Positions 7,656 through 16,463 of a DNA stretch of 33,363 bases are shown in pieces. A program made the position numbers and the translations under genes. Position 1 is the stretch's first letter, and every line of letters starts with the position of its first letter. Under the pieces are notes generated by a model that saw only the letters and a list, made by a program, of their open reading frames with translations, was not told the origin of the DNA and did not search any database. The DNA comes from Fidelibacterota bacterium (lineage in GTDB: Bacteria > Marinisomatota > Marinisomatia > SCGC-AAA003-L08 > TMED6): NCBI GenBank assembly GCA_014239355.1, contig JAAZYZ010000033.1, positions 1 through 33,363 of the forward strand, in the 5' to 3' direction.

Positions 7656-8297
7656 ATGACGCGTTTAGAAAAAGCAAAAAAAATTAGTAAAATTTTAGAT
7701 AAGCTATATCCTGAAACTCCTATACCTTTAACCCATTCTAGTGCATATACTTTACTTGTTTCTGTTATGTTATCAGCTCAAACTACCGATAAAAAAGTTA
7801 ATGAAGTTACTCCTGAATTATTTAGTCATGCCAGTACTCCAGAAGAAATGTCTTATTTAGATATTAAAGTTATCCAAAATCTAATCAAGGAAATTGGTTT
7901 AGCTCCAACTAAGGCAAAAAATTTAAAAAAAATGGCTTTTCAATTAATTGAAGGTGGTGGAGTCCAGCCTGATTGGGATTATTTAGAAAGTTTAGCTGGT
8001 GTAGGTCATAAAACAGCCAGTGTTGTGATGTCTCAGTGGTATGGTATCGCTGCGTTTCCTGTAGATACTCATATTCATAGGCTTGCCTCTAGATGGGGGT
8101 TATCTAAAGCTAAAAATGTTGAGATGACAGAAAGAGATTTGAAAAAGGTGTGGCCTAAAAACAAATGGAATAAGCGTCATTTGCAAATTATTTTCTTTGG
8201 AAGAGAGTATTGCCCAGCTAGAAACCATAATCTAAGTGATTGCTTGATTTGTTCATGGGCTTCATCTAAGAGTAGAATTTTATATGAAAAAAATTAA
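7656..8297 (+). CDS. nth: Endonuclease III (DNA glycosylase/AP lyase) with atypical Fe-S cysteines
   Basis: This 213-residue base-excision-repair enzyme removes oxidised pyrimidines and cleaves the abasic site. The helix-hairpin-helix is 'LAGVGHKTASVV', with the catalytic Lys at 119. The conserved Asp is at 137 in 'PVDTHIHRL'. The C-terminus should hold the 4Fe-4S motif C-x6-C-x2-C-x5-C. Here only C186, C196 and C199 are present ('EYCPARNHNLSDCLICSW'), giving C-x9-C-x2-C. Aligned to E. coli, the second and fourth ligands are Leu and Ala. The cluster is therefore probably absent or differently held, while the active site looks intact. It is convergent with the SDR gene, overlapping by 4 nt. 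Confidence 0.92.
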   Translation: MTRLEKAKKISKILDKLYPETPIPLTHSSAYTLLVSVMLSAQTTDKKVNEVTPELFSHASTPEEMSYLDIKVIQNLIKEIGLAPTKAKNLKKMAFQLIEGGGVQPDWDYLESLAGVGHKTASVVMSQWYGIAAFPVDTHIHRLASRWGLSKAKNVEMTERDLKKVWPKNKWNKRHLQIIFFGREYCPARNHNLSDCLICSWASSKSRILYEKN

Positions 8298-9007
8298 AAA
8301 TCTCCAGAAGTTCTTCTAATTGTTATTTCTTCTGTAACACAGTTATTTGGAGCATTGATAGCATGAAAAATAGTTTCAGTTAAATCATCAGTTTTCATCA
8401 TACCTTCTCTTAATTCATCCATATTCTTATTATCCCAAATAGGTGTATTTACAGCACCTGGGAATACCGTCATTACTTTTATATTAAATTCTCTTAATTC
8501 TTCTCTTAAAGATGCAGCAAAACCTCGTATTGCATATTTTGATGCAACGTATGCTGTAGAATTTTTATAGGGCTGTAGCCCAGCAACTGAGCTTATAAAT
8601 ACAATTTTACCATTTTGGTTAGATTTCAAGTTATCAATAATCATTTTAGTCATCAAAAAAGATCCTCGAAGATTTGTGTTTATAGTATTATTCCAGTCTT
8701 CAATGGTTGTATCAGTAATACTTTTAAATACTCCTATTCCTGCATTATTTATAAGAAGTTCAATTTTTTCTTTATGTTCAATTTGTGAATAAATATCATT
8801 CATTGATTCAGTTTTTGATATATCAGAAACAATAATTTTACAATCATTGTTTTGAGCATTAATTAATTCTTTTGTTTGATTTAGATTTTCTTTATTTCTT
8901 GATATTAAATAAACTAGGTATTGTTCAGATAATTTGACAGCTAGGCTGCGGCCAATTCCAGTTGAAGCACCAGTAATAATGGCAATTGGCTTATCCATTT
9001 TTTGCAA
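8294..9007 (-). CDS. Short-chain dehydrogenase/reductase (classical SDR)
   Basis: This 237-residue NAD(P)-dependent oxidoreductase belongs to the classical SDR family. It has the glycine-rich cofactor loop '[10 protein letters not shown]' (GASTGIG 13-19), 'INNAGIG' (87-92), and the catalytic Ser140, Tyr153 and Lys157 (YVASK). '[11 protein letters not shown]' is the usual post-catalytic segment. An Arg at 37 in 'LISRNKENL' suggests NADP preference. The substrate is unknown; the subgroup resembles YdfG/sepiapterin-reductase-like general reductases. It sits downstream of aconitase on the same strand, overlapping its 3' end by 17 nt, so it is probably co-transcribed and translationally coupled. 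Two Met codons (1 and 4) are possible starts. Confidence 0.9.
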   Translation of the reverse strand: MQKMDKPIAIITGASTGIGRSLAVKLSEQYLVYLISRNKENLNQTKELINAQNNDCKIIVSDISKTESMNDIYSQIEHKEKIELLINNAGIGVFKSITDTTIEDWNNTINTNLRGSFLMTKMIIDNLKSNQNGKIVFISSVAGLQPYKNSTAYVASKYAIRGFAASLREELREFNIKVMTVFPGAVNTPIWDNKNMDELREGMMKTDDLTETIFHAINAPNNCVTEEITIRRTSGDF

Positions 9008-11249
9008 TCAGATTCAGAGCACTACCAGCTTTGAACCATTCAATTTGATTTTTATTATAAGTATGTTTTAATTCAATAATATCTTTTGTTCCATCAGAAT
9101 GTATAATTTCGCAATTTAAATTTTGGCCTGGACAGAATTCTTTTAAACCTAAGATATTAAATATATCATTTTCTAAAATTTTATTATAATCAGATTTATT
9201 ATAAAATGTTAAAGCTAGTATTCCTTGTTTTTTAAGATTAGTTTCATGAATTCTAGCGAATGATTTAACAATTACTGCTTTTATATTCATAAATCTTGGT
9301 TCCATGGCTGCATGTTCCCTTGATGAGCCTTCACCATAATTTTCATCTCCAATAACAATGCTAGATATGTTATTATTTTTATAATATCTAGCTACTTTAG
9401 GAGTCTGATCATATTCTTTTGTAATTTGATTTTGAACTAAATTAACCTTATCATTAAAAGCATTTGTTGCTCCAAGTAATAGATTATTAGATATATTATC
9501 AAGATGCCCTCTGAATTTCAACCAAGGTCCTGCCATTGATATATGGTCTGTTGTGCATTTTCCTTTAGCTTTTATGAGAAGTTTTAAATCTAGCAAGTCT
9601 TCTTTATTCCATCTCTTAAAAGGATTTAATAGCTGCAGTCTATCAGATTTAGGATTAACAACAATTTTTATATCTTTTTTATTCTCATCTGGAGCTTGAA
9701 AACCTTGGTCTTCAACACCAAAACCATTTGGAGGTAGTTCATACCCTTTTGGAGGACTGAGTTTTACTTTTTCTCCATTTTCATTTATTAGAGAGTCTGT
9801 TAATGGGTTAAAAGTAAGATCTCCAGCTAATGCTAATGCTGTTACAATCTCAGGAGAAGCAACAAAGGCATAGGTTTGAGGATTTCCATCTGCTCTTTTA
9901 GCAAAATTTCTATTAAATGAATGAATAATTGTATTTTTTTCTCCTTTTTCAGCACCTTCTCTAGCCCATTGCCCAATACAAGGTCCACATGCATTTGAAA
10001 AGATACTCGCTCCAATATTATTAAAAATATTAATCAAACCATCTCTTTCTATAGTATATCTTACTTGTTCAGAACCAGGAGTAATAGTGTATTTTGATTT
10101 AGCTTTTATTTTGTTATCTAAAGCTTGTTGAGCAATTGATGAAGCTCTTGAAATATCTTCGTAAGAAGAATTTGTACAAGAGCCAATTAAACCTACCTCT
10201 ATCTTTTTTGGCCATTCATTTTTAGTAGCTTCCGTTTTCATTTTTGATATAGGGGTAGCCTTATCAGGAGTAAAAGGTCCATTGATATAAGGTTCTAGTT
10301 TATCAAGGTCAATAGTTATTACTTGATCAAAATATTTTTCAGGATTTTTATATACTTCTAAATCACCAGTTAGATGTTTAGAAATTTGATTAGCCATATC
10401 TGCCACATCTTTTCTACCTGTAGATTCTAAATATTTTTTCATTGATTCATCATACCCAAATATTGATGTTGTTGCCCCTACTTCTGCTCCCATATTACAG
10501 ATAGTACCTTTTCCAGTACATGATAAATTAATAGCGCCATCTCCAAAATATTCTATTATATGTCCAGTTCCACCTTTAACTGTTAGTATGCCTGCTAATT
10601 TTAATATAATATCTTTTGCAGAACACCACCCATTTAGCTTTCCTTTTAATTCTACTCCAATTAATTTAGGAAATTTTAATTCCCATGGCATTCCAGCCAT
10701 TACATCAACTGCATCGGCTCCTCCAACGCCTATAGCAACCATACCTAACCCCCCAGCATTAACAGTATGAGAATCTGTACCTATCATCATTCCACCAGGG
10801 AAAGCATAGTTTTCTAAAATAACTTGATGAATGATACCAGCACCAGGTTTCCAAAAGCCTATACCGTATTTGTTTGATACTGAAGCTAAAAAATTATATA
10901 CTTCGGAATTAACATCTAAAGCATTTTTTAAATCATATTGAGATTCTACTTTTGCTTGAATTAAATGATCTGCATGAACTGTTGATGGAACCGCAACTCT
11001 ATCTTTTTTTGCCATTATAAATTGTAATAAAGCCATTTGGGCAGTTGCATCTTGCATTGCTACTCTATCAGGATTAAAATCTGCATAGCTTTCACCTCTT
11101 ATATAATCAGATGTTAAATTATTACTTAGATGTGAATAAAGAATTTTTTCTGTTAAAGTAAGGGGTCTATTTAATAAACCTCTAAACTCACCAATTTTAT
11201 TTGGTAAATTTTCATAGTATTTTTTTATAATATTTAAATCAAAGGTCAT
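8991..11249 (-). CDS. acn: Aconitate hydratase, mitochondrial-type
   Basis: This 752-residue TCA-cycle enzyme interconverts citrate and isocitrate through a 4Fe-4S cluster. The three cluster ligands are C358 ('[11 protein letters not shown]'), C421 and C424 ('[10 protein letters not shown]'). These are the same numbers as in pig heart mitochondrial aconitase, and the total length (754 there) matches too. Other signatures are '[20 protein letters not shown]' near 157-176 and the swivel-domain '[14 protein letters not shown]', whose Ser is the catalytic base region. It therefore belongs to the mitochondrial-type branch rather than the longer AcnA/IRP1 type. No clear Shine-Dalgarno precedes the ATG at 11249. 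It is divergent from the C25 protease gene, with 81 nt between them. Confidence 0.96.
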   Translation of the reverse strand: MTFDLNIIKKYYENLPNKIGEFRGLLNRPLTLTEKILYSHLSNNLTSDYIRGESYADFNPDRVAMQDATAQMALLQFIMAKKDRVAVPSTVHADHLIQAKVESQYDLKNALDVNSEVYNFLASVSNKYGIGFWKPGAGIIHQVILENYAFPGGMMIGTDSHTVNAGGLGMVAIGVGGADAVDVMAGMPWELKFPKLIGVELKGKLNGWCSAKDIILKLAGILTVKGGTGHIIEYFGDGAINLSCTGKGTICNMGAEVGATTSIFGYDESMKKYLESTGRKDVADMANQISKHLTGDLEVYKNPEKYFDQVITIDLDKLEPYINGPFTPDKATPISKMKTEATKNEWPKKIEVGLIGSCTNSSYEDISRASSIAQQALDNKIKAKSKYTITPGSEQVRYTIERDGLINIFNNIGASIFSNACGPCIGQWAREGAEKGEKNTIIHSFNRNFAKRADGNPQTYAFVASPEIVTALALAGDLTFNPLTDSLINENGEKVKLSPPKGYELPPNGFGVEDQGFQAPDENKKDIKIVVNPKSDRLQLLNPFKRWNKEDLLDLKLLIKAKGKCTTDHISMAGPWLKFRGHLDNISNNLLLGATNAFNDKVNLVQNQITKEYDQTPKVARYYKNNNISSIVIGDENYGEGSSREHAAMEPRFMNIKAVIVKSFARIHETNLKKQGILALTFYNKSDYNKILENDIFNILGLKEFCPGQNLNCEIIHSDGTKDIIELKHTYNKNQIEWFKAGSALNLIAKNG

Positions 11250-11330
11250 TTTTTATCAAATATTGGAACATAAAGCATATCATACAGGTTAAATTTAGTA
11301 TAATTCTTTTTTTTTAAAAAGGCAATAAAT
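11250..11330. promoter_or_regulatory. Divergent intergenic region between acn and the C25 protease gene
   Basis: These 81 bases separate two divergently transcribed genes, so they must hold promoters for both. On the plus strand a perfect TATAAT lies at 11299-11304, 26 nt upstream of the protease ATG, followed by a T9 run and AAAAAGG, which could serve as a weak ribosome-binding site. No good -35 sits at 16-18 nt. No convincing minus-strand promoter could be picked out by eye. Confidence 0.4.
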
Positions 11331-13862
11331 ATGGCAGTTAGATTAATTTTAATTATTTTATTATTTTCATTTTCATATTCATCTTCAATTAATTATGTAT
11401 TAGAAGATACTAAACTTAATTTAATTGATAATCATTTTATTATTAATAATTCAAATGCTACAGTTCTAAAGAATCGATTAACTTATGATATATATCGATT
11501 AGAATTTGTTGTGTCCGACCCTCAAGACATTGATTATAAAATCAAAAATATTAAATGGATTAAAACAGATTACATGGTTTCTAATTTAGATAATTACGAT
11601 TTATTGCATATTGGAGATATTTTTAATTATAGAGGATGTTCTTCTGTCTATGTAGATATTTTTCCATATAAGGTTGATAATAATATTTTGTATTATATTG
11701 AATCTGTTGATATTGAATTTGATATTATTGAGAATTTAAGTAAGGAATCTTGTTCCCCTTCAAATCAAGTATTTAATAGAGGTTTTATTGCTCAAAATAC
11801 AGTTAATAGTACTGAAATCGATTATTTAGTTATTACAAATAATAATTTGGTTGATGTTGCTGAAAATTTAAAAAATATTCATAATGATTTGAATATTAGT
11901 ATTGTGTCTACTGATTCAATATATAACTTATATCAACAATTAGATTCTGAATATGCTATAAGAGAGTATGTTATTAATCAAATAGATATGTTTCCTAGTT
12001 TAAATTACCTCTTAATTTTAGGTGATGAAACAATAGTCCCTCCCATTTATAATGGTTCTGTTCCATCTGATGATTATTATAGTTCATCTAATCTATTTGC
12101 AGCTAATCCTCAATTATCAACAGGTAGAATCCCTATAATAAATACCAACGATGCATTTACAATCATTAACAATATAGACAATTATATTCATAATTTATAT
12201 TTTCCTATAGATAATAGTCATATATGGAGAATGGGTATTAATTTAATTAGTGATGATGAGAATAATCCAAATCCAAATAAATACCCAGAACTCAGTCACA
12301 CAGAGAATTCACATTTATTATACGAGCAAATTAAGCAAAATTTTATTCCACATACTTTTTATGGTATTGATTATGATCCAATACAAAATTCTGATGGTTT
12401 ATTACATTTGGATTTAACAAATAACTTGATTGATAATATTAATAATGGGGTAGCAGTTATTAATTATATTGGACATGGTGATTATAACACATTAGCAGAT
12501 GAAAAAATTTTAGAATTGGAAAGAGATATTAATCTATTTAATATTTTAGATTATAAGTTACCAATTTGGATTGTTGGTACATGTTCTTTTGGGGAGTACG
12601 ATGGAAAAGATTCTATGGCTGAAGCATTATTATTGCAAGATAAAAGTTCAATTGCGGTAATATCTACAACAAGAGGCATAGGAGAAACTTCTAATATTAA
12701 TTATTTAACAAAATTATTTAATAGAATAAATGATTATGTAGAAATATATAGTGATAATAGCAGATTGGGTGATTTGGTAAGAAACGCAAAAAACAATTCT
12801 AGTTCAGAACATTTGTTTCATTTATTCGGTGATCCAGCATTACCTTTGCCATTCCCTAAAAATGAAATAATTATAAATACTCAAATTCCAGAAAGCTTAT
12901 TAATAGGTTCTGATATTTCTTTAGATGTAGGCCCCTACAATGGAAGTATCAATGTATTTGATGCAGAACAAAATATAATTAGAGTTTATGAAACTGGAGA
13001 CTCAATTAATTATAACATTCAAGGTGAAAGTATTTATAAAGGTAATTTTTATGAGAATGTATGTTTTATAACACCAATTGATGCTTCGGAATGCGAAGGT
13101 TGTGCATCTGCTTATATGCAAATACAGAATCTGCCTCATAATTTATTTCAGAATATTTTGAATTTAGATATTGTTTTTAATTCGGAAGATTTAGATGATG
13201 GGTTTGTTGAAGACTTTTCAGGCCCTGAAATAGATTTTTTTACTACAGATTATAGACCCTTATATAATGGTGATGTTATTTTTGAAAACAGTTCTATAAT
13301 AGTTAGATTAAAAGATGAATCTGGAATTAATTTGATGGATGGGCTTGGTCATAGCATTAGATATTGGGTTAATAATGAACAAAATCAGAATATAATTGAT
13401 ATGCAAGAATTTAATGATATTTCAAGCTGTGATTCTATTTCAATAGGTGAATTTAGTATCGAAACTACAGATTTTAATTTAGGTTATAATGATTTGTTTG
13501 TTGAGGTTTGGGATAATTTTAATAATAAAACATTAACAGCGATAGAATTAAAATTAGAATATTCTACATTTAAGGCTTATGATGTATATAATTTTCCTAA
13601 TCCATTTCAAGATAAAACCCAAATTACTTTTAAAACTTCAACTTTTCCCTCAATTGCAAAAGTTTCAATATTTGATTTATCTGGTAAAAGGTTAAAGGTG
13701 ATTGATAATTATGAATGTATAACTTCTTTTTGTAATATAGAGTGGGATGGAAAAAATTCATCAGGAGATAAAATTAATAATGGTACATACATTTACCATT
13801 TAGAGGTTAAGAATGGTAGCAATTCTTTTGAAAATTTATATAAAATAACAAAATTAAAATGA
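11331..13862 (+). CDS. Secreted gingipain-like cysteine peptidase (family C25) with C-terminal sorting-like domain
   Basis: This 843-residue exported protease has a hydrophobic signal peptide at about 1-20 ('RLILIILLFSFSYSS'). A beta-rich propeptide-like region follows (about 20-155), then the C25 domain (about 160-510). The catalytic pair is visible as H382 in 'VINYIGHGD' and C418 in 'WIVGTCSFGEYD'. 'YLLILGDE' (227-232) and 'LFHLFGDPALPLP' are further C25 signatures. After Ig-like regions, the last 85 residues are a FlgD/T9SS type A-like domain: 'YNFPNPFQDKT', 'VSIFDLSGKRL', 'WDGKNSSGDKINNGTYIYHL'. It may be a type IX secretion cargo or the PorU-like sortase itself; at 843 residues it is shorter than typical PorU. 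It overlaps maf by 4 nt. Confidence 0.88.
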   Translation: MAVRLILIILLFSFSYSSSINYVLEDTKLNLIDNHFIINNSNATVLKNRLTYDIYRLEFVVSDPQDIDYKIKNIKWIKTDYMVSNLDNYDLLHIGDIFNYRGCSSVYVDIFPYKVDNNILYYIESVDIEFDIIENLSKESCSPSNQVFNRGFIAQNTVNSTEIDYLVITNNNLVDVAENLKNIHNDLNISIVSTDSIYNLYQQLDSEYAIREYVINQIDMFPSLNYLLILGDETIVPPIYNGSVPSDDYYSSSNLFAANPQLSTGRIPIINTNDAFTIINNIDNYIHNLYFPIDNSHIWRMGINLISDDENNPNPNKYPELSHTENSHLLYEQIKQNFIPHTFYGIDYDPIQNSDGLLHLDLTNNLIDNINNGVAVINYIGHGDYNTLADEKILELERDINLFNILDYKLPIWIVGTCSFGEYDGKDSMAEALLLQDKSSIAVISTTRGIGETSNINYLTKLFNRINDYVEIYSDNSRLGDLVRNAKNNSSSEHLFHLFGDPALPLPFPKNEIIINTQIPESLLIGSDISLDVGPYNGSINVFDAEQNIIRVYETGDSINYNIQGESIYKGNFYENVCFITPIDASECEGCASAYMQIQNLPHNLFQNILNLDIVFNSEDLDDGFVEDFSGPEIDFFTTDYRPLYNGDVIFENSSIIVRLKDESGINLMDGLGHSIRYWVNNEQNQNIIDMQEFNDISSCDSISIGEFSIETTDFNLGYNDLFVEVWDNFNNKTLTAIELKLEYSTFKAYDVYNFPNPFQDKTQITFKTSTFPSIAKVSIFDLSGKRLKVIDNYECITSFCNIEWDGKNSSGDKINNGTYIYHLEVKNGSNSFENLYKITKLK

Positions 13863-14419
13863 AATTTATATTAGCATCAAAAAGTCCTAGAAGGATTGAA
13901 ATCTTAAAAAAAGCAGATTTTAAATTTAGGGTTATTCCTTCTAAAATTGATGAGTCTATTGTTTCAATTGATTTAAAGCCTGAAGATTATTGTATGAAAT
14001 TAGCAAAATTAAAATCAACTGATATTTCAAAAAAATATCCAGATTATACAGTTATTGGTGCTGATACTATTGTCTTTATAAATAATCAAATTTTAAATAA
14101 GCCTATTAATATTTCTGAGGCTAAGAAAATGCTTAAACTTTTAAGTGGTAATACACATAAAGTTTTAACAGGTATTTCATTACAGAATAAAACCTTTAAT
14201 ATCAATAGTACATTTTTTGATGTTAGTGAAGTTAAATTTTATCCTATAGATGATTTAGAAATTGATAATTATATATCTAATTACAATCCATTAGATAAGG
14301 CCGGCAGTTATGGAATTCAAGATGGAAGTTCTATATTTATTAATAAAATTCATGGTTCTTATGAGAATATTATGGGATTTCCAATCAGTAAATTTTATCA
14401 ATCGTTAAAATTAATATAA
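13859..14419 (+). CDS. maf: Maf family nucleotide pyrophosphatase
   Basis: This 186-residue Maf/YhdE-type house-cleaning enzyme hydrolyses non-canonical or excess nucleoside triphosphates (dTTP/UTP in the YhdE branch) to monophosphates. The signature 'ILASKSPRRIEIL' opens the protein. The catalytic-base region is 'VIGADTIV' with D69, 'SGNTHKVLTG' lies at 96-105, and 'KAGSYGIQDGSSIFINKIHG' matches the conserved 'AG.Y.IQG....I..I.G'. The start overlaps the end of the protease gene by 4 nt. Maf genes often lie near mre/dcw genes, consistent with the RodZ-like gene and the mur cluster just downstream. Confidence 0.94.
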   Translation: MKFILASKSPRRIEILKKADFKFRVIPSKIDESIVSIDLKPEDYCMKLAKLKSTDISKKYPDYTVIGADTIVFINNQILNKPINISEAKKMLKLLSGNTHKVLTGISLQNKTFNINSTFFDVSEVKFYPIDDLEIDNYISNYNPLDKAGSYGIQDGSSIFINKIHGSYENIMGFPISKFYQSLKLI

Positions 14420-14457
14420 CTTTTTGGACAAATAGAATTAATGCAATAAATTTAATT

Positions 14458-14874
14458 ATGGATAAAATTCAAAATTTTGCTAATGCAATAAAACAACTTA
14501 GAAAATCAAAAGGTATTACCTTGGATCAAATATCTGATGCTTGTAAAGTTAAGAAAAATTATTTTGAAAAAATGGAAAACGGTGATTTTTCTTTTAAGTC
14601 TGATATTTATGTTAAGCTATTTTTAGTTGAATATTTAAAATATATAGATTTAGATAAAGCTGAGTCAATTATACAAGAATTTGATAATATTTTTAATCCA
14701 TCTGTTGCAGATATAAATTTAACATTCATGCCACCTTCTGTCGATGATATTGATAATGTAGATTTAAATCCAATTGAATCTACTGATTATGACCCAAAAC
14801 AGATTGCTATAATTATATTTATTATAATATTTATTATTTTTATATACCAAGCTATTAATTCTTTTTTAATTTAA
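14458..14874 (+). CDS. Minimal RodZ-like protein: helix-turn-helix plus one membrane helix
   Basis: This 138-residue protein has a RodZ-type Cro/C1-like helix-turn-helix (about 5-65: 'ANAIKQLRKSKGITLDQISD', 'VKKNYFEKMENGDF', 'YVKLFLVEYLKYIDL'). An acidic linker follows (about 80-112), then one strongly hydrophobic helix at 115-135, and the protein ends after 'AINSFLI'. RodZ couples MreB filaments to the cell-wall elongation machinery through this HTH. The usual periplasmic beta domain (DUF4115) is missing, so this is a cut-down version. The position between maf and mraZ supports a cell-shape role. A DNA-binding regulator with a membrane anchor is the alternative. A possible promoter (TTGGAC, 17 nt, TAAATT) lies at 14424-14452. 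Confidence 0.75.
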   Translation: MDKIQNFANAIKQLRKSKGITLDQISDACKVKKNYFEKMENGDFSFKSDIYVKLFLVEYLKYIDLDKAESIIQEFDNIFNPSVADINLTFMPPSVDDIDNVDLNPIESTDYDPKQIAIIIFIIIFIIFIYQAINSFLI

Positions 14875-15071
14875 TTTCTAGCCCCACTTAATTTTTAATC
14901 ACCAAAATTGTTTTTTAGGCAATTATTCCAATATTTGCATTTTTATTCCATAAAATAAAAAAAAACTTGCATTAATATGGTGAAGAGTGATATAATAATG
15001 GGGAAGAATGGGGATTATTCCCTAATCTTGTGTGCGAATGTAAACAATAAATAAAAGTTAGTCTGAGTAAA
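14875..15071 (+). promoter_or_regulatory. Promoter/leader region of the dcw cluster
   Basis: This 197-nt gap precedes mraZ. It holds a near-consensus sigma-70 promoter, TTGCAT at 14967-14972 and TATAAT at 14991-14996 with an 18-nt spacer, and an operator-like repeat immediately after it. About 70 nt of untranslated leader would follow. The 14875-14960 part is AT-rich with no gene or clear structure. Confidence 0.72.
14978..15014 (+). promoter_or_regulatory. Candidate MraZ operator boxes
   Basis: Two identical TGGGGA hexamers begin at 14999 and 15009, exactly 10 bp (one helical turn) apart. A degenerate copy, TGGTGA, begins at 14978. MraZ is known to repress its own operon by binding direct repeats of a TGGG-type motif with helical-turn spacing next to the mraZ promoter. 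Here the repeats overlap the predicted -10 and start site, so bound MraZ would block transcription. The second box also forms the left arm of a small dyad, GGGA-TTAT-TCCC (15011-15022). Confidence 0.65.
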
Positions 15072-15530
15072 ATGGAAGAAAATAATTTAAATATATCATT
15101 TACTGGTGAATATAATAATTCTATTGATCAAAAAAATAGATTAAGCATACCTATTAAATATAGAAAAGCATTATCACCAGTTAATAACAGCACTTTTGTT
15201 TTAACAAGAGGATTTGATGCTTGTTTAATATTATACCCCCTAGATGAATGGAAAAAGGTTGAATCACAATTAGGTTCACTATCTTCAATCAAAATGAAGC
15301 ATAGAAGTTTTGTGAGGTCTATTGTTAGATGTGCTGTTCATCTTAAATATGATTCTCAAGGAAGAATAGCAATTCCTGAGAATTTATTAGGTTATGCTAA
15401 AATAGATAAAGATGTAGCAATAATTGGGATGATTAAAAAAATAGAATTATGGTCTCCAAAATTATTAGAAACAGACAATGTTATTAGTGATGAAGATTTT
15501 GATGATATTGCGAATGAAATAAAATTTTAA
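15072..15530 (+). CDS. mraZ: Transcriptional regulator MraZ
   Basis: This 152-residue regulator has two SpoVT/AbrB-like swapped-hairpin domains and acts as the autorepressor of the division and cell wall operon. The first domain is 'FTGEYNNSIDQKNRLSIPIK', the near-invariant 'F.GEY...LD.KGR..IP'. 'FVLTRGFDACLILYPLDEW' follows. The second repeat is 'VHLKYDSQGRIAIPENLLGY'. Its own candidate boxes lie about 60-90 nt upstream. The start at 15072 has no obvious Shine-Dalgarno. rsmH follows after 3 nt, the order seen in most bacteria. Confidence 0.96.
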   Translation: MEENNLNISFTGEYNNSIDQKNRLSIPIKYRKALSPVNNSTFVLTRGFDACLILYPLDEWKKVESQLGSLSSIKMKHRSFVRSIVRCAVHLKYDSQGRIAIPENLLGYAKIDKDVAIIGMIKKIELWSPKLLETDNVISDEDFDDIANEIKF

Positions 15531-15533
15531 TTA

Positions 15534-16463
15534 ATGAAAGATTATCATAAATCAGTTTTACTAAATGAAACTATAGAGAATTTAATAATGAATAAAAGTG
15601 GCATATATATAGATGGAACAATTGGTTTTGCTGGCCACGCAAAGCATATACTATCACAATTAGATAATAATGGAAAATTAATTGGTATAGATTTAGATTC
15701 CTATGCCCTGAAATGTTCAAAAGACAACCTATCTAGATTTCCTAAACAATCCTACTCACTTTACAAGGGAAACTTTAGTGAATTTCCAAATATTATAAAA
15801 GATATTGGAATATCTAAAGTAGATGGCATAGTTGTTGACCTTGGTATCTCCTCCTACCAAATCGATTCAGGGCATAGGGGGTTCTCATATATGAATAATG
15901 GAAATTTAGATATGAGATTTAACACCAATAATGGTATTTCTGCTAGAGAATTATTAAATAATATTGATGAAATTGAATTAGGTGATATAATTAAGAAATT
16001 TGGAGAAGAAAAAAAATACAAAAAAATTGCTAAAAATATAGTCAAATATTCTAAACAGGATAAAATGAATACTACATTTGATTTGAAAGAAGCAATACAA
16101 GATGTTACTAACCCTAGATATTTAAATAAAACTTTATCTAGAGTATTTCAATCTATTAGAATAAAAGTGAATAATGAGATTGAAAATTTAAATTTATTTT
16201 TGTGTAATTCTTTAAAATATATTAAAAAGGGGGGTAGACTAGCTATAATCACATTTCATTCTTTAGAAGATTCTATAGTAAAACATTTTTTTAAAGAAAA
16301 TTCAATTTCATGTATTTGTCCTCCTGTATTTCCTATTTGTAATTGTAACTCCAAAGCAAAATTAAAAATAATAAATAGAAAAGGGATTTTACCATCAGAA
16401 GAAGAATTAAAAAATAATTCTAGGTCAAGAAGTGCAAAACTAAGAATAGCAGAATGCCTGTAA
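15534..16463 (+). CDS. rsmH: 16S rRNA (cytosine(1402)-N(4))-methyltransferase
   Basis: This 309-residue SAM-dependent enzyme (formerly MraW) methylates N4 of C1402 in the ribosomal P site. The N-terminus 'YHKSVLLNETIENL' and the SAM loop 'YIDGTIGFAGHAKHIL' (25-40) are family-defining. They are followed by 'GKLIGIDLDSYAL', 'VDGIVVDLGISSYQID' and 'RGFSYMNNGNLDMRFN'. The end has 'RLAIITFHSLEDSIVKHFF' and a Cys-containing segment ('CICPPVFPICNC') typical of the family. Codons around 15695-15880 are somewhat richer in C than in the rest of the gene. It overlaps ftsL by 10 nt. Confidence 0.96.
   Translation: MKDYHKSVLLNETIENLIMNKSGIYIDGTIGFAGHAKHILSQLDNNGKLIGIDLDSYALKCSKDNLSRFPKQSYSLYKGNFSEFPNIIKDIGISKVDGIVVDLGISSYQIDSGHRGFSYMNNGNLDMRFNTNNGISARELLNNIDEIELGDIIKKFGEEKKYKKIAKNIVKYSKQDKMNTTFDLKEAIQDVTNPRYLNKTLSRVFQSIRIKVNNEIENLNLFLCNSLKYIKKGGRLAIITFHSLEDSIVKHFFKENSISCICPPVFPICNCNSKAKLKIINRKGILPSEEELKNNSRSRSAKLRIAECL

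Noticed and set aside
10588..10770. Plus-strand 60-aa ORF
   Set aside because: It lies fully opposite the strongly supported aconitase coding sequence and shows no family motif.
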